NCBI GenBank assembly: GCA_016648135.1
Contig: JADDOH010002614.1
Location: forward strand, 288,642 to 352,641
Direction of reading: 5' to 3'
Length of the DNA stretch: 64,000 nucleotides
Source: Agrypnia vestita
Taxonomy: Eukaryota; Arthropoda; Insecta; Trichoptera; Phryganeidae
Shown one piece after another: positions 42,565-53,870 of this stretch. The first letter of the stretch is position 1. Each line of letters opens with the position of its first letter. The notes under the pieces were generated by a model. That model did not search any database, was not told the DNA's origin, and saw only the letters and a program-made list of their open reading frames with translations. A program made the position numbers and the translations under genes.

Positions 42565-43052
42565 TATTATATATATTATAATCCATCCATTTTAATGATA
42601 GGTAGGTATGGAATATTTGAAGGGTAATTTTATATTCACCTCAAGGTCCTAGAAAGAAACCGAGTAAAATTTCGAATAGAAATTCAATTTAAAATACAAT
42701 TATACTATATTCTATCCCCAGATGGGACCGCCAGGTAGAGAGAGAAGAGTATCATTGATTTGCTCAGGGTCCTGAAGAGTGATTTGTAAAAATTAAGAAC
42801 GTATAGCATTCAATTTACTATACATTTAAATTGAAAGAGAAAATATAGTGGCCAGAGGATAGTGTTTGTATTATGCGCAAGGTCCTATAGGGATCGTGTT
42901 CTTCAGTTTTATATATTTAGACATTGGAAGATGGATGTTGATTGTTTGATTAATATTGAGATTTTTGAGAAAATTTTCGTTTTGTACATGTATGTACATT
43001 TGCACGGATTTTACTGCCACACTGCAATATCATTTCTTGAGGACACTTACCT
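42565..43052. other. No gene seen
   Basis: AT-rich; the frames at 42,862-43,192 run into the R5 repeat and are not supported. Confidence 0.45.
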
Positions 43053-44085
43053 TAGTGTATATTATAGATATCTCACAGAGACGAAACTGTATTAATTATG
43101 GGAAAGTAGGTATAGAAGTCATTTGGGTGTACACAGGACTTATGACCTGTCTTTTTATGGTTGGCTTAAGTGATCACTTTACACAATTGTAACATTCGCC
43201 ATTTCCACCCATGATAGAATATACCATGCTTATTCATTTTTTGGAAGTTGTATATATGTTCAAATTGCGTGAAAAGCTTTCATATATGAGTTGTAAGCGC
43301 GATCACTTAAGCCAACCATAAAAAGACAGGTCATAAGTCCTGTTATAAGCCAACCATAAAAAGACAGGTCATAAGTCCTGTTACACCCAAATGACTTCTA
43401 TACCTACTTTCCCATAATTAATACAGTTTCGTCTCTGTGAGATATCTATAATATACACTAATTGATTAATAATGTCTCTGTGACACAAATCCAGCACTGT
43501 TCTGAAAGATTTGAACAAACTCAAAATATTCTGAATTGTAAATACTGGTAAAAAGGAATTTAACAAAAATTGGAAATAATATTTCCTGGCGTATCCTAGT
43601 GTAATGCAAGTATTCGGATGAATTTCATTACACACAATAAAGTATATTGCTCCCAAAATTCCGTAAAAAATCAATGTAGATTTTCTCATTAGCGACATCT
43701 GTGGGGATTTAGGGGAATGAAAATGGCTTTGTACAGGCCGCATGGAAAAGGCGCTTACAACTCATATATGAAAGCTTCACGCAATTTGAACATATATACA
43801 ACTTCCAAAAAATGAATAAGCATGGTATATTCTATCATGGGTGGAAATGGCGAATGTTACAATTGTGTAAAGTGATCACTTAAGCCAACCATAAAAAGAC
43901 AGGTCATAAGTCCTGTTACACCCAAATGACTTCTATACCTACTTTCCCATAATTAATACAGTTTCGTCTCTGTGAGATATCTATAATATACACTAATTGA
44001 TTAATAATGTCTCTGTGACACAAATCCAGCACTGTTCTGAAAGATTTGAACAAACTCAAAATATTCTGGACACTTACCTTCATCT
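43053..44085. repeat. R5 inverted and direct repeat complex
   Basis: The segment 43,058-43,310 is repeated in reverse complement at about 43,745-44,000 (arms ~245 bp, spacer ~430 bp). The part from TTAAGCCAACCATAAAAAG to AACTCAAAATATTCTG also occurs twice in the same direction (43,350-43,540 and 43,880-44,070). A ~38-bp unit (AGCCAACCATAAAAAGACAG and following) is tandemly doubled at 43,311-43,380. The spacer includes CATTAGCGACATCTGTGGGG as in the other R5 copies. Confidence 0.8.
43381..43743 (-). other. 120-codon open frame inside R5 complex
   Basis: ATG frame with a hydrophobic stretch near residues 25-40 (TLIFYGILGAIYFIVC). Its last ~30 codons lie in the repeated arm and recur in the plus frames at 42,862-43,192 only as shadows. 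No recognised domain; probably non-coding repeat DNA. Confidence 0.2.
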
Positions 44086-44477
44086 TGTAAATATTAAATA
44101 ATTAAAGATTTTTGTTTGTTACTGCGACAAACCGTTAAGTATTATATTTCTTATCACCATGTTTGTTTGTATTGCGTTCAAATGTACATTTCGGAAGGCG
44201 GGCATGTCTTCCGTTTACGACTGGGATTAACATCCAAGTCAAAATGTGATAAACTCATCATAAAAACAATACAAAAAGGCCAAATGGGATAGTAATTTTT
44301 GTCACTGCTTCCATATCAAAAACCAATTGACGTAATTTTACTGACAAATAAATTGAAAATTATATGATGTTTTTGAAATGACATGTCAGATTGATATGTC
44401 ATTGAATTGGTTCAAAGACTAGACGGAAAATTATGCATACGTTATTAGCTGCATCAAACGTTTCACAATATAAATCA
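44086..44477. other. No gene seen
   Basis: AT-rich spacer between two repeat families. Confidence 0.5.
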
Positions 44478-44940
44478 CTAGCTGTAACCCGTCAAATTCT
44501 GAACATGACAACTTGCCGCCCGGGCGACAAATTCTGAATTTCGTTCAATAAAGCGGTTTGATTTCGTTAAATCGCCGGCTGGCGGTTTAACCCGGAACAG
44601 AATTATAATTTCTGAATCTGGCATTTGAACACTGGTGTGTGAAATAATAAACTAGCTGTAATCCGTCCAAATGTCGGAACATTGGTTCGCGTCTTTGCTA
44701 AGCCCTAGAATATATTTACTATATCTTTTTGGCGGTCCATGGGGAGGCGACCGTAACATGCGTGAAGTGGCCGGTTTGGGTTTGGTGGCCCTGGGTACAA
44801 GCTCCATCTCCAGCCGTTTAATTTAGGTTTTTTCCGTGAATTCTAACAAAATTACGGACGTTACTCGAAGTTACGGGGACAGACGGACGGGCGGACGGAT
44901 TGACGGACAGACAACGAAATCATTATGTTTGAATGATATA
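44478..44940 (-). mobile_element. Helitron/HINE-like repeat family H1, fullest copy
   Basis: Reading the minus strand: 5' part with AACGAAATCATT origin, GTCTGTCCGTCAATCCGTCC and CCCCGTAACTTCG, an internal CTAG at 44,652, then the segment shared with 2,400-2,535, and a 3' end TGACGGGTTACAGCTAG at 44,478 before host T. It shows that the 2,134 copy and the tandem duplication start lie inside the same element family. Confidence 0.75.
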
Positions 44941-45105
44941 TTTGGAAAAGAAAATCGAAATTAAATACCTATTTATCTGTCAGAATATTATGAAATGTTA
45001 AAATTTGAGTAATATGTTTATTATTGTGATATTATGAGATTCATCACTTATTTCGATTTCTTTCAAAATATATACTTAGAAAAAAGTCATGCTCCTTGTT
45101 ATGGG
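44937..45105. mobile_element. Eroded relative of the 1,774 hAT MITE
   Basis: TTGGAAAAGAAAATCGAAATTA at the left and TTCGATTTCTTTCAAAATAT with AAGTCATGCTCCTTGTT at the right match the sub-terminal sequence of the 1774-2003 element. The CAGGGGCG ends are lost. Confidence 0.6.
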
Positions 45106-46265
45106 TTACCAGTAGATATTTTCGACAATAAACATTATTTTTCACGGTATAGACAGCTAGCAAGGTCGCCCAGTAATACCTATAAAAAAATCAGCGATTT
45201 TTGAGATATGGCAAATTTAAGAAAATATTTTTCTTTCGCGAAACCTTGGTTTTTTACCCGTTGTACGTTAGATTAACTAGCGGCAGATGTGTTAACAAGG
45301 ATCGACACCGAACAAAGAAATAAATATGAAAATATTATTATTATAGACTAGATAACAGGTGTTAAAAAATAAATATCTCTCATCATATCTGATTCATTCG
45401 TTCAGGCGTTGAATTATATTTTTAAATGTTTTATTCTTAGTAGGTAAATAACTTTTTTAACAAAGGGTTCATTAATTTATCAACCCAAAATTATAAAAAA
45501 AAATTGTTTTGAATGCAGTCACCTAGGATTAATAATTTAAAATGTAAATAGATTTTATGTATCCATCTCTTTCTGTAAATTTTCTATAAAATTTCGAATT
45601 ATGTACATTATTAATTAGTAATCCCCGATGAATTTCTTTTTGGCATATTCCTGTCTTTGCGTTTACACCCCACAATGAATGTAAGAAAAGTTTTAGCAGT
45701 AGTATTGCGAATGTTGTTTAAGGGCCGGTTGCTTAATCAGTGGTAATGGTAATAGTTAAACAAAAAAGTATATATTTTTGCGTTTTCCACTTCACTACAT
45801 CAAACAACCCATTTTTGTTAAATTTATGCCAATGTAAATAAAACCACATTTAGATACGTAGTAGGTATATATATTTATAATATATTCTACTGTAGATTTA
45901 TAGTAAGTACACCACAAACCAAACAAAATATATAGACATGAACTAATTTAAATTCCCTGGTATACAACCTGGTGTAACTGTTGGCTCCAATACTTTCGAC
46001 TTGTTTAAAAAAATATTACGTGCTTGTAAATTTTGAAATTATTATGTAACGGTCAAACTAAATACTCAAAAGAATAATGTTTAAGTAAATAAGCCGGGCT
46101 TACAAAAATACGTTTTAAATTAAGAGACTCGGTTTGAGACGAAATTAAAAAAATAAAAATAAATAAAACAACTTCTATTATAAAAAAATATTTTTGTTAA
46201 CTAATTGATTTAATTAGGCAAAAATAAATATTTAAAACGCAGCAAAATGTATCTTAATAAATATA
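45106..46265. other. No gene seen
   Basis: AT-rich spacer; no supported frame or RNA. Confidence 0.5.
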
Positions 46266-46832
46266 TGAGAGGGGAGGTAAATTTTCGCTTGCTTCTACAT
46301 CGCATTCCCAATTAGGGAATGCAATCCCAATCCCGCGAGATCTTGGGGCATTTTACGAGGTCAATCCCAAACCGAAAAATCGAACGAGATTATCGGGATT
46401 GATCAACATTTTTTTATGTTTTGTATGTTTAATTGTGTATGTCGATAGAGCTTTTAGTAAGTACTTAAAACTTATGTTCATGTCACATTCATACAATGAA
46501 AATAGCTTTGAAAAATATTTGCTGTATTTTATCAACCAAACATAGTAATAAAAACTATATTAACTCTACTACATTGACTGATTGATGCTTGGAAAAACGC
46601 CTACGAAAACTTTAATGCAATGATCAATAATGAACATTTTATTAAAATTGCTGATATACAAATGCAAGGCATGTCGTTAATTGCTATTCGGCTCTATAAA
46701 CAAAAAAAAACACAAAAGTATTCGGGATCCCGATCCGTAGGGATCCCGCGGGACTGGCAATTCTAATCTCGAGGGATCCCGAAAGGGCATTCCAGACTCG
46801 GGATTGCATTCCCTAATCCCAATCCCCTCACT
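46266..46832. mobile_element. Fold-back MITE with GGGATCCCG/AATCCC-rich ends
   Basis: Left GAGGGGAGG with CATTCCCAATTAGGGAATGC and AATCCCAATCCCGCGAG; right GGGATCCCGAAAGGGCATTC, TTGCATTCCCTAATCCCAAT and CCCCTCAC. The ends are inverted relatives of each other, with internal small palindromes (TTCGGGATCCCGA). hAT-like in general look; no clear target duplication. A related motif (TTAGGGAATGCACAATTATG) is at 52,088. Confidence 0.6.
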
Positions 46833-48420
46833 GAAGATTTGCAGATTTACCTTAAGAAAGGATTTAGCTCATCTCCGTATAATTTTATACTCCATGGCAT
46901 ATACATCACCGAAACGCAATCACAATTTTTATCGAAAAACATGAAAATAATGTTTATTTTCGACTTAAAATCCTTTACCTCAAGAAGTTCAATAAAAAAT
47001 TATAATAAAAATACATAATTTTGTAGGTAACAATGTAACATTGAAGGTGACCCACCACATACCCTGGGCTGTTTTATGCGCCGAAGCGTCCATATCAGCC
47101 CTACACATTCGCCGCCTGGTTGGCATTATTTTATGCTAAAGCGTCCTCTCCGCCCGGCCTTGCGTCCCAGCATTACAAGAAGCAAGACCAGGCGAGTCGG
47201 TCGCGCAAAACCTTCAATGTCCCATGCTAAAAGTCTTTATTTTTAAAAGAGGTTTTACAAAATTACAATAAAAGAACATCTATAATCTAAAAAATACAAC
47301 ATAAGAACACCCGAGGAGACATCGCACGGGACAAAAATAAATCAACACCCCTCCTTGGAGGGAAAGGAACAAAACAAAAATAAAAACATGTAGCACTTGT
47401 GCCAGAAAAGGTAAAACCACCGGTATGACACCGATCAGGAGAGACAACGTAAAATTGACAAAATATGATACAAAACAGAAAGATAACATGGTTGTGCAAA
47501 TAAAATGGAAAATAACGATAGAAAACACAAACATGAATTAACAAGAATGTAAAGAGAAAATAGAAGTAATAAACAGAAAAAGTGAAATTGCAAGATTATT
47601 AAAAGAAAACAAAGAAAGACCAATGTAGGGCAGCATGGTCAAGGGTACATCAGGACCACTGAGCATGTCCGGAACAATGTAACAATGCTTTCTCTATGCA
47701 ATAATGTCCGTCACTAACTAATATACTACGCACTAGATGGCGCTATTTTCACTTAAGTCTTAATTCGCAGCCGAAACGACGCTAACAAAACTAACGCTAC
47801 CAGATGACGCTTTTTAAAACATACTAAGATTTCGCAATACTTTCATTTGTTGTGAAAGCTTAATATTCAAAAGCATTTTGTGAAAAAACAGGAGCAAATT
47901 AGGTAGAATTTCAGCAATTAGAGCTCATACGTCATTTGGACTAAAATAAATGGGGAGTTCATTAATATTGTAATGTGTGTTAATATAACATAAAATTTGT
48001 TTACACTTTAGATTTATTTTGCAATATTTTTTGTTGTGATGAAGTAATTTATAACTTATAACTAATTTATGTTGAGCTGAAATTCAAACATAAAATGAAC
48101 GTCATTTTTGGCAGGTAAATACATAAAAAATAGAATCTGAATTTTTCGTAGAAAGTATCACAAAAAAACTTAATCTTCCTAAGTGCTTGAAAGAAAAAAA
48201 TTGAGTGAAATTGAAAATGTTCAATATCATGAATTTAAAAAAAGGAGGTACTCGTTATTCTTTCTGAGTAGAAAATAAAGTTGGAGATTATTAAAGCGTG
48301 AAAAACGAAAGCAAAATTTAAAAATAAATAATAAAAAATTAATTTGCTTAATAACAGTAAAGGTACTTGTACATATTATTGCGTCGATAAAATATTTGAT
48401 GAAATTTTACAAATTCATAC
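46833..48420. other. No host gene seen; unidentified repeat-like block 47,040-47,720
   Basis: A GC-richer block (47,090-47,200, with CCGCCTGGTTGGCATT and CCGCCCGGCCTTGCGTCC) is followed by A-rich sequence to about 47,620 that gives three overlapping minus-strand frames (47,280-47,623) of cysteine- and phenylalanine-rich residues in conflicting frames. This looks like the reverse of a transposon 3' region. A short GCACTAGATGGCGCTATT motif is at 47,730. The rest is AT-rich. Confidence 0.35.
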
Positions 48421-48560
48421 TAAGTACTTTCAAACTAAGCTAAGCGCTTGTGGTATGAAGATAAGACACTCTTGCTGGTCTCCTGGGACGAGGCTCGAAA
48501 CCCCGACCAATATCTAGGCAAATGTCTTAGCGCTAGACCAATAAGCACTAACATGAGTTT
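48421..48560 (-). mobile_element. SINE S1, diverged copy
   Basis: Minus strand: TTGGTCTAGCGCTAAGACAT, GGTCGGGGTTTCGAGCCTCG, ACCAGCAAGAGTG and ACCACAAGCGCTTAGCTTAG follow S1 order with a different tRNA-like head. An older subfamily or a related SINE. Confidence 0.6.
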
Positions 48561-49142
48561 AATATCTCTACCCTATTATAGTTTATGAGAATTGCTGTAT
48601 TTTGTTTTAATTGTTTCATTATTAGCAGGCTTATAGTTTAGTACTCCTCTACCTAGTTAAAAGAATCTTAACTAAATATCATACATTATCCATTTTAAAT
48701 GTCAGTACTCAGTCCCTACTCCAGGATCTTGCAGATTATTAAAGAGTAATTGCATTTAGCTGTAATGTTTATGTAGATGACTTATGGACTAGTATTTGGC
48801 AATACCACCCTCTTACTGGGTGACAAGCAATTAAATTTATTTAAAAAATATATATAAATGAAGAAAATATACGCCGGTACCTACCTAAATAAAAACAACA
48901 TCAAACAACTTACAGTAAAATATCGGCTGAAATTAGTTTAAGGCAAAAATACAATATTATCAAGGAAAGAACAAAATTAGTATACAGTTAAAAAATATTA
49001 TCATCATAATCATCGTCATGTATGAAATAATCAAAATTATTTAGTAATGATTCTTGACTATTTCGTGTAAAATTGACGTGACGGAATATATCTAAGAAAA
49101 ATATATTTGAGCGAAAATCCAGGACTACAAATAATACTTCTC
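48561..49142. other. No gene seen
   Basis: AT-rich spacer. Confidence 0.5.
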
Positions 49143-49304
49143 TGTGTAGTTTTCTGGGATATTACGGCGTGTATATCTTACCTCTCTGGCCAACGTTTCG
49201 GATCCCATTGCAAGGTACATCAGCCCTGATGATGTACCCTGCAATGGCATGTCGGCCAAAGATGTCAGATATATACGGCATAATATCCCAGAAAACTACA
49301 CATG
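49143..49304. repeat. Imperfect palindrome from inverted Penelope-type ends
   Basis: GTAGTTTTCTGGGATATTAC on the left is inverted on the right as TAATATCCCAGAAAACTAC; nearer the centre ACGTTTCGGATCCCATTGCA faces CCCTGCAATGGCATGTCGGC. Each arm is a relative of the decayed hammerhead end at 40,476. On the plus strand CTGATGA survives but GAAAC is lost; on the minus strand GAAAC survives but the core reads CTGATGT. Confidence 0.65.
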
Positions 49305-49523
49305 GAAGATTCTAAACGGCCGTGAAAACCTGAGAGCAAACAATACTTACATTTGAAATGCCATAAGTCTATCGAAATTGAACATTGTTTCGCTAAAATT
49401 TTTACATAAGCCACAGGGAACGTACTTAAGGTGTCACGCACTCCATTCGCTAACGCCCGGGACGGGTGCTTTACGTGGATTTGTACGAGGGCGGGAACAG
49501 AGTCAGCGGTGGATGACTTAAGA
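49305..49523. other. No gene seen
   Basis: Short spacer with a GC-richer patch (AACGCCCGGGACGGGTGC) of unknown nature. Confidence 0.4.
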
Positions 49524-50288
49524 GGTCACCACCCTGGGAACATGAAATTTCGAAAATAGTAGAAATTGGGGGATTTTTAATTAAAAAAAAAAATAGAGAT
49601 GTGAACACGGAATACGTATCACATCAATATTCTTACTATTTTCAAGCTAAGCTAAATACGAAAATAGGACTCACTTGCTGGTCTGGAGTGAGGTTCGAAC
49701 CTGCGACCTTTGGATCACGAGGCGAGAGTCCTTACCACAAGACCAACAAGATTGTTTACAATAAGGTGAAATTTTACCTGTTAACGTATCTACGTATTAA
49801 ACTATTATTTTATTTTGAAAATTTTGAAAAAAATAAAATGGCCGCGCCAAGTCTATTCGCGAGGAACTCCTCTGCTGTGACTGAGATGCAACGTTCCTCG
49901 GCGCATGTTTTTCCGAGACGGAAAAGAAGGTCTGTAATGTCTACAATGTCTACAATGAAGCAAACGGATTCTTTTAATCCGATAAGCTTTTTGTTAAAAA
50001 CAATTGTTTAATAAAAAAAAAATGGAATTTATGAAATTTTTCCCAATTTTACTTTTAATTTAACTTTTTTTCACTCTGACGAACGTTAATCGGGGAATAT
50101 TGCATCTCAGTCACGAAGAAGGAGCTCCACGGGATTGGACGTAACGCTGCCATTTAAAAAAAAAATTCTTATAAAATAATAATTTAATAAGAAACTTTTA
50201 ATTCGTGCTAATAAAAAATAAATAAACACCTCCTAGCAAAAAAATTACCCAATTTCTATCTAAATTTCAGGCTCCCAGGGTGGTAACC
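49524..50288. mobile_element. TIR element, ~765 bp, with nested SINE
   Basis: Left GGTCACCACCCTGGGAACAT with TAGAAATTGGGGGATTTT; right AAATTACCCAATTTCTATCT and GGCTCCCAGGGTGGTAACC. These are inverted over ~45 bp. A second inner inverted pair (CTGTGACTGAGATGCAACG at 49,874; TTGCATCTCAGTCACGAAG at 50,101) lies inside. The 136-codon frame at 49601-50011 crosses the nested SINE and is not a gene. Confidence 0.75.
49593..49757 (-). mobile_element. SINE family S1, nested copy
   Basis: Minus strand: TTGGTCTTGTGGTAAGGACTC, GATCCAAAGGTCGCAGGTTC, GAACCTCACTCCAGACCAGC, then the S1 body to CGTGTTCACATCTCTATT. Inserted in the TIR element at 49,524. Confidence 0.8.
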
Positions 50289-50986
50289 CTTAATAAATTT
50301 TGCGTTCCTTTCTCGCCTTCATGAACAATCCGCCTGAGAATTTTATGTAGGTGCCGGAAAAGAAATATCTCTTCGTAAATAAAGATGGCGAGGAGATTCA
50401 GTTGGATTGGAGACATAATGCATGATTCTGGAGATGTGTTTTTCTAAATCTTTGACACTTCCGACTCCGTAATCCGTGAAAATGTCAATGTCGGAATAAA
50501 TATTTGTAGCTTTAGTTTGATAATATTGAGAAATAACGAATAGTTATTTAATTTATTTAAATTTGTGAATTTCACATCATGCGTACTCTACCATAGTAAA
50601 ATATAATTGTTTATTCTTATAAATTGGTAGCTCAGATATATCAGATGAAATTTTCACACATAGGTATATATATTCAGGATTACAGGGAGTGGCTAAATGG
50701 CCATTATTTAGGATAACCTTGGGTTTTTTGTAAGCAAATATTTATGACAGATTCAGTTCATTTCATAGCGACCTAAAGAAAACAAAAAATTAATGAAATA
50801 TTATAGTAGATATACTATAGTATAATATATTGCATTCTGGCTGAAGTCACAGATATATGAATATTTTTGTAAGAATTTTTATATTTTTTATTTATCTTAA
50901 TTATTTAGTTCCACACATAATGCTGTGTGGGCTAATACATGATTTCACTTAAACATATTGCATTCAATCTAGTCATTTAAAAGTTT
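50289..50986. other. No gene seen
   Basis: AT-rich sequence immediately downstream (in gene orientation) of the GPCR exon's intron start; no exon recognised. Confidence 0.45.
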
Positions 50987-51097
50987 TTACAATAAATTTT
51001 TGCAGTCCTGTTTAAACCTCCTTATATTCACCGTGTTTTGAATTTCCTTTGGCAGGCTATTGAAGGTTTTTCGGAAATACGAAAATTCGAAGATTCG
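50987..51097 (-). pseudogene. Non-LTR retrotransposon ORF2 C-terminal stub
   Basis: Minus frame from 51097 reads RIFEFSYFRKTFNSLPKEIQ, then NTVNIRRFKQDCKNLL and TAA at 50987-50989. FNSLP-x-EI and RRFK-x-x-C-x-x-LL followed at once by a stop is the standard retrotransposon tail. It lies within the presumed first intron of the GPCR, on the same strand. Confidence 0.65.
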
Positions 51098-51247
51098 TAA
51101 ATAACAATATTATAATATAAAATATCCAGTACTACATATAATCGGGTATAAAATTAAATTACAGATATATTGTGTACTCGTACCTACAAAAACAGGTCAA
51201 TAATGAATGAGGTTACAAAATAGTTATTAATTGGAGTTTAATTTCTT

Positions 51248-51250
51248 ACC
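51248..51250 (-). other. Splice donor of GPCR exon
   Basis: Minus strand CCAAAAG|GTAAGA: exon ends at 51250, intron GT at 51249-51248, matching the GTRAGT consensus. Reading through would add only VRN and a stop. Confidence 0.85.
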
Positions 51251-51732
51251 TTTTGGTACAGAAAGGGCTGCGTCAGGGCCAGCCATCTCTCCAGAGCCAT
51301 CACAATGGCGATGCAGACAGAACCGAGTCCAAATATCCTCAGGACCACCCGGAGAGCGCAAAACCATCTCGTCTGCACGACCAGCGGCAGGAAGCTTTGT
51401 ATGTTCATCAGTACCATCATCCCCACCAGAGCCACCAGGTCATTGATGGCCAGGCTTCTCAACAAGAGAGCGTGCTTTCTATTCCTGATCTTACTATCAC
51501 CTCTGCAAAGGGTGATGACTGCAGCCAAGTTTCCGACTATGCCTATGGCGTAGGTGACCCTGATGATCAGGGCACAGGTGAAAGGCATGGAGTTGAGAGA
51601 CATTGTAGAGTTATCCGTGGTGTGGCCGATGAATGTAGCGTTCAGATGAGGCCACAGGTTTTCGGCGCTGGTGAAGTTCTTCCACTCCTCTGGCTCCGCT
51701 TCCATTGATCCGTGGAGAACCGAATTCAGCAT
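51250..51732 (-). CDS. GPCR, prostaglandin E2 receptor-like, first coding exon
   Basis: 161 codons from ATG at 51732 to the exon end at 51250, followed by a canonical donor (AAG|GTAAGAAAT, phase 0). Residues 1-50 are an extracellular N-terminus with three N-glycosylation sites (N19, N31, N41). TM1 is about 51-76 with the GN motif (G67-N68), TM2 about 88-112 with LAIND (D98), TM3 from C125 to about 147, ending ERW (E148-R149-W150), then LALTQPFLYQK. ERW/ERC in place of DRY and the QPF loop are typical of prostanoid-type rhodopsin-family receptors, seven-helix membrane proteins that bind prostaglandins. TM4-TM7 must lie on later exons not recognised here. GC content is far above the surroundings and the frame is intact, so it looks functional. 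An orphan or other class A receptor is the alternative. Confidence 0.85.
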
Positions 51733-52763
51733 TGCGAATAAATTTTTACGATCAATCTATCATAGTGATTGATGTTTCGTTGCCTTGAAATTAGGCTTTT
51801 TTCGTTAAGCACGTTAACAAATCAGTTGAGAGATATTTCGGTCAGATGTTTGCGATTACCGAAAATGATCGTCCTTCGATCGGAAGTAAATTCATTCGTT
51901 GTGGATGTAAAAAGTCATCGCTGCTCACCGATCCGAAACATCGAAACACTTCCACAATAATTTATAGTTCTGCGTACGTGCAGCTCGATGACAAAGTTTT
52001 TGATGTGATCTCAGTTCCGTTAAGAAAATGATGACCTAAATTTAAATAAATTTTTAATGATCTTGTTTCAACACAATACATCATAATTAGGGAATGCACA
52101 ATTATGGGATCGCGATCGCAGCCCAGTTTACAGTATTTACGAATACCGGGATTTTATATTTTCCCGAAATTTTAGCTTTAATATATTTAATGAATGTAGG
52201 GAAGAAATCAAAGAAGGTACTGGAGAGTGTAACAAGAGTGGTATGAATAGCAAAGAACGAGATACCTGCAGGCAGCAAGACCACCAAAACGAGAGGGACA
52301 GTTGTTGGTCATCCATATCCCAGGAACAAGACTCGAGAAACAACAGGACACAGTCCTAATACAGGCAGAAGAAGAAGAAGAAGAAGAAGAATTTAGGGTT
52401 ACCGAAATAAGATTAAAACTAAATATCTAACCTAACCCTTTACCCTTTGGCCATTTTCTCATAATATTAATCAATTCATGTTTACTCCAAAATTGTTATT
52501 TGTCTTGTTATCGAATTACTTTTTTTACGTTATGTTGTGTTCAAAGATTGTCTACTTATTTAAAATAAATAAAAATAAGTATCTAACATACATTATATTT
52601 ACTTTATTAATCCTGTTTTTCACAAATATAATATAATTTTGTCTTGAGATTGGATTCCCTAATCAATTGCACGTACATTTAAAAGTTGTTTTATTGATGT
52701 TATGATATCTAAATTTCAAAATAATAATTTTTGTGTTGATGTTTCATTTCATAGCAATATTTA
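51733..52763. other. GPCR upstream region; (GAA)n; no other gene
   Basis: Holds the sequence just 5' of the receptor ATG (5' UTR or intron acceptor not resolved). At 52,088 TTAGGGAATGCACAATTATG recalls the fold-back element at 46,266. A moderately GC-rich stretch at 52,190-52,395 reads toward an arginine run and resembles retroelement tails but is not convincing. Confidence 0.4.
52361..52391 (+). repeat. (GAA)n microsatellite
   Basis: About nine AGA/GAA triplets. Confidence 0.9.
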
Positions 52764-53190
52764 CAGGGTGTGTAATAGGGCTTGTTCACAATACTTTATA
52801 GTTGGATTCCTGCCTTAATTACGAGTCGAAAATCTTCAAGCAACTATGGCCGATTATCAATACTTATGGAGATGCACCACATTTTTTTATTTTATTATTT
52901 TTGATTTTCTGTAAAACGTTAGATTTTCATCAAAATAACTTATATTAGATATTCAAAATTCATTCGTTTCAATACAAGTAAAAAATTGCAGAAATTTAAA
53001 TTACAACTTTTTGTTGCATGGTTTTAATCATCAATTTGATTCGTATTAAAGCGAATGAATTTTTGCGATACAATAATATAATATAATAAATGAAAATTTT
53101 CGATATTCGATATAAGTTACTTTAGTGATGTCGTATAACTTCTACTAATATTACGTCATAGTTTCTGGAACATTTTCGACTAATAATTCG
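52764..53190. mobile_element. Fold-back MITE M2, diverged copy
   Basis: TACAGGGTGTGTAATAGGGC, GATTCCTGCCTTAATTACGA, CAATACTTATGGAGATGC and ATTCATTCGTTTCAATACAA in the left arm; TATTAAAGCGAATGAATTTT and CTGGAACATTTTCGACTAA in the right arm. Confidence 0.7.
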
Positions 53191-53814
53191 ACGTAGTTAT
53201 GCAGAAAGCGTTCAACCCAAAAAATGCTAAAAATGAGTTATATATCGTATTGAGAACGTCAATGCTCTAAGTGCTATAGTTTTTTTTAAATTCAAATTTA
53301 TACACCACGGCCATCGCCGTTACGTTAACTTTCAAATAACCAAACTAAAAAAAAAGTTTTCTGTGCCTTCAAATTTGTAAATCATTGGCAAACAAAAATG
53401 TTGGTTAAAAACATTCGTGTGGTGTGGACGCATGAGAATTTTTTTAATTCTACTGTTACTACACGATTATAAATATTGTACAAAACATCTAAGAGGTTTG
53501 AACGTTTTCTACGCCTCAGATAATACTTTTTTACTGTTTTACGATAATTTAGACATTTTGTAGAAAGAACCCAACCTGTAAAATGCGCCATATAAACGCG
53601 CAATCTTTTTTTCTTATAATTACATTAAGAAACATCTCTAGAATGAGCCCTATGCAAAAAATATGCAATAGTTAATTAGATAGTGGCGTATTAGGATAGT
53701 GACGTATTAGGTTTTTGTAGGGACAAATTTTTAGAAGCTATTTTTTTTCAATTCCATGTTTTTTTGGTTTGGATGCTTTGTGCAGAGCCGCGTCCGATTA
53801 CGACAAGAATTCAT
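53191..53814. other. No gene seen
   Basis: AT-rich; the 73-codon minus frame at 53382-53603 is not recognised. Confidence 0.4.
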
Positions 53815-53821
53815 CTGTGGA

Positions 53822-53870
53822 TTAGCTCTGTTATACCCTGTAGATATAACTACAGGATGTAACAGAGCTA
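53822..53870. repeat. Imperfect 21-bp-arm hairpin
   Basis: TAGCTCTGTTATACCCTGTAG faces CTACAGGATGTAACAGAGCTA (about three mismatches) around ATATAA. It resembles joined termini of an M2-like element. Confidence 0.75.

Noticed and set aside
43381..43743. 120-codon frame as a possible new membrane protein
   Set aside because: Its ends lie in repeated R5 arms and no domain is visible.
47280..47623. Overlapping minus-strand frames with hydrophobic, cysteine-rich content, considered as a later GPCR exon
   Set aside because: Three frames compete, stops are frequent, and no TM5-TM7 motif or splice sites flank them.
49601..50011. 136-codon frame as a gene
   Set aside because: It crosses from a SINE into the body of a TIR element; composition and context are non-coding.
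51253..51708. 151-codon plus-strand frame over the GPCR exon
   Set aside because: Antisense shadow of a conserved receptor exon whose minus-strand frame has all the family motifs and a splice donor.
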